Position numbers and translations under genes: made by a program | Origin: Corallococcus sp. CAG:1435 | GTDB taxonomy: Bacteria > Bacillota > Clostridia > Christensenellales > CAG-314 | NCBI GenBank assembly: GCA_000433775.1 | Contig: HF998469.1 | Location: 10,254 to 19,337, forward strand | DNA: 9,084 nucleotides | Direction: 5' to 3' | Notes under the pieces: generated by a model | What the model was told of the DNA's origin: nothing | Database searches by the model: none | What the model saw: the letters and a program-made list of their open reading frames with translations, nothing else | In this document: one piece after another, positions 6,625 to 9,084 of the stretch | Numbering within the stretch: position 1 is the stretch's first letter | How the letters are laid out: every line of letters begins with the position of its first letter

Positions 6625-6658
6625 TTTGGCTTGCAGTACGCAATGTTTGCATGCCGAA
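6625..6658 (+). other. Stem-loop in the pgk mRNA leader
   Basis: Bases 6625-6635 (TTTGGCTTGCA) can pair with 6648-6658 (TGCATGCCGAA), with one T-T mismatch and one G-T pair, around a 12-base loop. It lies about 8 bases after the predicted transcription start, so it could protect the 5' end of the mRNA. No known riboswitch or CggR-type operator is recognised. Confidence 0.4.
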
Positions 6659-6677
6659 GTTGCAAATATTTCATTTT

Positions 6678-6683
6678 AAGGAG
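6678..6683 (+). promoter_or_regulatory. Ribosome binding site fixing the pgk start at 6692
   Basis: AAGGAG lies eight bases before the ATG at 6692. An in-frame GTG at 6683 overlaps this site and cannot use it, so the protein begins [10 protein letters not shown]. Confidence 0.85.
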
Positions 6684-6691
6684 TGAAAAAA

Positions 6692-8005
6692 ATGAACAAA
6701 AAAAGTATCAGAGACGTAGACGTAAAGGGTAAAAGATGTCTTGTTCGTGTAGACTTCAACGTTCCCATGAAGGACGGAGTCATCACCGATGAAACCCGTA
6801 TTCAGGGTGCTTTGCCCACAATCAAGTACCTTATGGAACATGGCGCAAAGGTTATTTTGTGTTCGCATTTGGGAAAACCTCACAACATTTTCACGCCCGG
6901 TTTCAAACTCAACAAAAAGGAAAAGGCTGCACTTGAAGCACTTCCCGAAGATCAGCGTGAAAGCGCAAAGGCGGAAATGATTGCCAAAGCATTGAAGGGC
7001 GACGCCAAGAAGTTCACCCTCAAACCCGTTGCCGACAGACTCAACCAGTTGCTTGACGGCAAGGTTACCTTTGCTACGGACATCGTCGGAGCAGACGCAC
7101 AGGCAAAAGTTGCCGCAATGCACGACGGCGATGTGGTACTTTTGGAAAATACACGTTTCGACGCAGGCGAAGAGGGTCGTGACATTGAGTTTTGCAAGAA
7201 GTTGGCAGCCTTTGCCGATATCTATGTTAACGACGCATTCGGAACGGCTCACCGTTCTCACGCCAGCACGGCAGCAATCGTGGAATACGGTTTTGTGAAA
7301 GACGCCGTTTGCGGCTTCCTCATCGAAAAGGAACTTTCCGTCATGGCGGAAGCGTTGGAACACCCCGTGCGTCCCTTCGTTGCCATTTTGGGCGGTGCAA
7401 AAGTTGCCGATAAACTCAACGTTATCAACAATTTGCTTGAAAAGTGCGACACCCTCATCATCGGTGGCGGAATGGCGTACACATTCCTCAAATCCCAAGG
7501 AAAAGAAGTGGGAAAATCACTCCTTGACGAAGAAAAAATCGGCTACTGCCGTGATATGATTGCAAAGGCTAAGGCGGAGGGCAAAAAACTGTTGCTTCCC
7601 GTAGACTGCGTAACCATTGCCCAATTCCCCAACCCCATCGACGCCCCCGTGGAAACTACCGTGGTAGACGTGGATCACATTCCTGCCGACCGTGAAGGCG
7701 CCGACATCGGACCCAAAACCTGCGAGTTGTTTGCTGCGGAAATCAAAAACGCCAAGACTGTCATCTGGAACGGACCCATGGGAATTTTCGAAAATCCCAT
7801 TTTGGCGGCAGGCACCAACGCCGTTGCAAAGGCTATGGCGGAAAGCGACGCTACAACGATAATCGGCGGTGGCGACAGCGCAGCGGCAGTTACGCAACTT
7901 GGCTACGCCGACAAAATGACGCACGTCAGCACAGGCGGCGGCGCAAGTCTGGAATTGTTTGAAGGAAAGGTTTTGCCGGGAATTGCCTGCCTCAACGATA
8001 AATAA
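6692..8005 (+). CDS. pgk: Phosphoglycerate kinase
   Basis: Transfers the acyl phosphate of 1,3-bisphosphoglycerate to ADP, making ATP and 3-phosphoglycerate in lower glycolysis; cytoplasmic. The N-terminal substrate-binding domain shows RVDFNVP (19-25), [10 protein letters not shown] (28-37), SHLGKP (58-63), LENTRF and [13 protein letters not shown]. The C-terminal nucleotide domain shows [23 protein letters not shown] (from 361), GGGDSAAA (392-399) and STGGGASLE near the end. The product is 437 residues, against about 390-400 in most bacteria. The excess lies between SHLGKP and LKPVADRL, where residues 64-108 form a charged, Lys/Glu/Ala-rich, probably helical insertion in place of the usual 8-14 residues. 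All recognisable active-site motifs are intact, so the enzyme should be functional. It is first in a cluster with a small membrane protein gene two bases downstream and tpiA beyond. Its own strong promoter and AAGGAG site suggest high expression. Confidence 0.98.
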   Translation: MNKKSIRDVDVKGKRCLVRVDFNVPMKDGVITDETRIQGALPTIKYLMEHGAKVILCSHLGKPHNIFTPGFKLNKKEKAALEALPEDQRESAKAEMIAKALKGDAKKFTLKPVADRLNQLLDGKVTFATDIVGADAQAKVAAMHDGDVVLLENTRFDAGEEGRDIEFCKKLAAFADIYVNDAFGTAHRSHASTAAIVEYGFVKDAVCGFLIEKELSVMAEALEHPVRPFVAILGGAKVADKLNVINNLLEKCDTLIIGGGMAYTFLKSQGKEVGKSLLDEEKIGYCRDMIAKAKAEGKKLLLPVDCVTIAQFPNPIDAPVETTVVDVDHIPADREGADIGPKTCELFAAEIKNAKTVIWNGPMGIFENPILAAGTNAVAKAMAESDATTIIGGGDSAAAVTQLGYADKMTHVSTGGGASLELFEGKVLPGIACLNDK

Positions 8006-8007
8006 CC

Positions 8008-8325
8008 GTGGCGTGGCTTTGCTTTGCATTGTCGGCTGTAATTGCAGTTTCTCTTGTCCTTTGGCACTTTGTCAATTTGCACAAGCGTAAAATGCAAGTA
8101 GCCCTCTTGCAACAAAAAAAGGAGAAAACTTTTGTGAAAAAGGAAGTTTTGTTGCCTTATCAACACCAGACTGTTGCATTGAAAAACATTTTCGGCGAAG
8201 TTAACGTCGGCACAGTGGAAAGCGTTGACGACAACTGCGTTGTGCTTTCGGCAAAACGTGGGCGCAAGGTTGTCAACACCGTTATTGCATTGGAATACGT
8301 TGCCTCTTTTGCCGTAAGCAAATAA
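8008..8325 (+). CDS. Small hypothetical protein with one predicted membrane segment
   Basis: Not recognised. Read from GTG 8008, the product is 105 residues. It has a single hydrophobic helix at about 3-22 ([19 protein letters not shown]), then a basic stretch NLHKRK, a Gln/Lys-rich linker, and a C-terminal part (about 55-103) of alternating hydrophobic residues with the turn GTVESVDDN, which looks like a small beta-barrel. The general plan recalls YajC (one helix, basic linker, small beta domain), but I see no real homology. The gene starts two bases after the pgk stop with no ribosome site of its own, which implies coupling. An in-frame GTG at 8134 has a strong AAAGGAG nine bases upstream. 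Starting there would give a 63-residue soluble protein without the membrane helix. The hydrophobic helix looks too protein-like to be accidental, so the longer form is preferred. Confidence 0.65.
   Translation: MAWLCFALSAVIAVSLVLWHFVNLHKRKMQVALLQQKKEKTFVKKEVLLPYQHQTVALKNIFGEVNVGTVESVDDNCVVLSAKRGRKVVNTVIALEYVASFAVSK
8118..8124 (+). promoter_or_regulatory. Internal ribosome binding site for a possible short form
   Basis: AAAGGAG lies nine bases before an in-frame GTG at 8134. It is a better site than anything in front of GTG 8008. It also encodes Lys-Lys-Glu in the long reading, so it may be fortuitous. Confidence 0.35.
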
Positions 8326-8334
8326 AATACACAC

Positions 8335-8360
8335 AGGCAGACAGGTTTTTCTGTCTGCTT
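8335..8360 (+). other. Intercistronic stem-loop before tpiA
   Basis: GCAGACAG (8337-8344) pairs perfectly with CTGTCTGC (8351-8358) over a GTTTTT loop. A G-T and an A-T pair extend the stem at its base. Only a TT follows, so it is not a typical intrinsic terminator. It sits 10 bases after the stop of the small gene and ends 10 bases before the tpiA ribosome site. It could set relative mRNA stability of the two parts of the operon or act as a weak attenuator. Confidence 0.55.
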
Positions 8361-8383
8361 GTACTGCGAAAAGGAAGATAAAC

Positions 8384-9084
8384 ATGAAAAACAAAATTAT
8401 TGCCGGTAACTGGAAAATGAACAAAACACGCATTGAAGCGGAACAACTCATCAATGCGCTTATTCCTCTTGTTAAGGACACCAAAAACACAGTGGTAATC
8501 TGCGTGCCGTTCACCGATTTGTGCAAGGCAGTCAAACTTACCAAAGGCACAAACATTCACGTGGGAGCGCAAAACTGCCACTGGAAGGAAAGCGGTGCAT
8601 TCACAGGCGAAATCGCCCCCTCCATGCTGACGGAATTGGGCGTGGAATACGTTGTAATCGGACACAGCGAACGTCGTACCTACTTTGGCGAAACGGACGC
8701 AACCGTGCTTGCACGTACAAAGGCGGCATTGGCGGCAGGTCTTAAACCCATCGTGTGCATTGGCGAAACTTTGGAAGAACGCAACAGCGGCAACATGGAA
8801 AAGGTACTGCAACGTCAGGTGAGGGAAGGCTTCAAGGACGTAACGGAAGAAGAACTTGCCAACATCGTTGTGGCTTACGAACCTGTTTGGGCAATAGGCA
8901 CAGGCGTTACCGCCACCGACGAACAGGCAAATGACGCCATCGCCTTTGTAAGAAGTGTATTTGCCGATATGTACGGCAAAGAGGCTGCCAAAAAACTGTA
9001 CATTCAGTACGGCGGAAGCATGAACGACAAAAATGCCGAAGGTTTGCTCAATATGAGCGAAATCGACGGCGGTCTTATCGGCGG
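8384..9084 (+). CDS. tpiA: Triosephosphate isomerase (3' end outside window)
   Basis: Interconverts dihydroxyacetone phosphate and glyceraldehyde 3-phosphate in glycolysis; cytoplasmic, normally a homodimer. The start ATG has AAGGAAG (8371-8377) six bases upstream. The N terminus reads [15 protein letters not shown], with substrate-binding N9 and K11. IGHSERR carries the catalytic electrophile H94, and [11 protein letters not shown] carries catalytic base E166 in front of the flexible lid loop. [10 protein letters not shown] and IDGGLIGG form the phosphate-binding loops at the end of the visible part. 233 complete codons are present, and about 15-20 residues of a usual 250 are missing past the edge. 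It is the third gene of the cluster after pgk and the small gene. Further glycolytic genes such as phosphoglycerate mutase would commonly follow, but this cannot be seen. Confidence 0.98.
   Translation, partial: MKNKIIAGNWKMNKTRIEAEQLINALIPLVKDTKNTVVICVPFTDLCKAVKLTKGTNIHVGAQNCHWKESGAFTGEIAPSMLTELGVEYVVIGHSERRTYFGETDATVLARTKAALAAGLKPIVCIGETLEERNSGNMEKVLQRQVREGFKDVTEEELANIVVAYEPVWAIGTGVTATDEQANDAIAFVRSVFADMYGKEAAKKLYIQYGGSMNDKNAEGLLNMSEIDGGLIG

Noticed and set aside
6617..6680. Riboswitch or CggR operator in the pgk leader
   Set aside because: The leader is only about 75 bases with one simple stem. No known aptamer core or CggR-type repeated half-sites could be recognised.
6671..7498. 275-codon open frame on the minus strand
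   Set aside because: Antisense to pgk; Cys/Phe/His-rich translation with no recognisable domain.

Overview
The window looks like chromosomal DNA of a low-to-mid G+C Gram-positive bacterium, most likely an uncultured member of the Clostridia. The reasons are strong AAGGAG-type ribosome binding sites, paired YitT-family membrane proteins, a clostridial-looking ferritin-like diiron protein, a pgk/tpiA glycolytic cluster, and consensus sigma-A promoters. The lineage is inferred from gene content and style; no rRNA or other marker is present.

Layout, left to right. Bases 1-1629 hold the 3' part of a neopullulanase/cyclomaltodextrinase-type GH13 glycosidase, cut by the window edge. It is followed on the same strand by an unrecognised, more A+T-rich 128-residue gene (1728-2114) that ends at a very clear intrinsic terminator (2209-2241). 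About 660 bases without a convincing gene follow, ending in a good promoter (2821-2849). This promoter serves a two-gene operon of YitT-family membrane proteins (2901-3830 and 3827-4897, overlapping ATGA), closed by a terminator at 5024-5050.

The next stretch (5051-5757) is non-coding. It contains the least explained structure in the window: a diverged tandem array with units of about 121-129 bp and five recognisable copies of a conserved anchor. Beyond it, on the minus strand, is a ferritin-like diiron protein (5758-6267), so the array lies between two converging transcription units. A pyrimidine-rich, A+T-rich intergenic stretch follows (6268-6691) with a perfect consensus promoter.

That promoter drives the glycolytic cluster: pgk (6692-8005), a small putative membrane protein (8008-8325), and tpiA (8384 to the window end, incomplete). 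Phosphoglycerate kinase and triosephosphate isomerase act in lower glycolysis, and the GH13 enzyme would feed the pathway by opening malto-oligosaccharides. The pgk product carries an unusual insertion of about 30-35 residues near its N terminus. The gene between pgk and tpiA is unrecognised and has two credible start sites.

No mobile element, CRISPR array, tRNA or rRNA was seen. Most of the window is ordinary housekeeping DNA. The points worth a second look are the 125-bp tandem array, the small gene in the glycolytic operon, and the pgk insertion.
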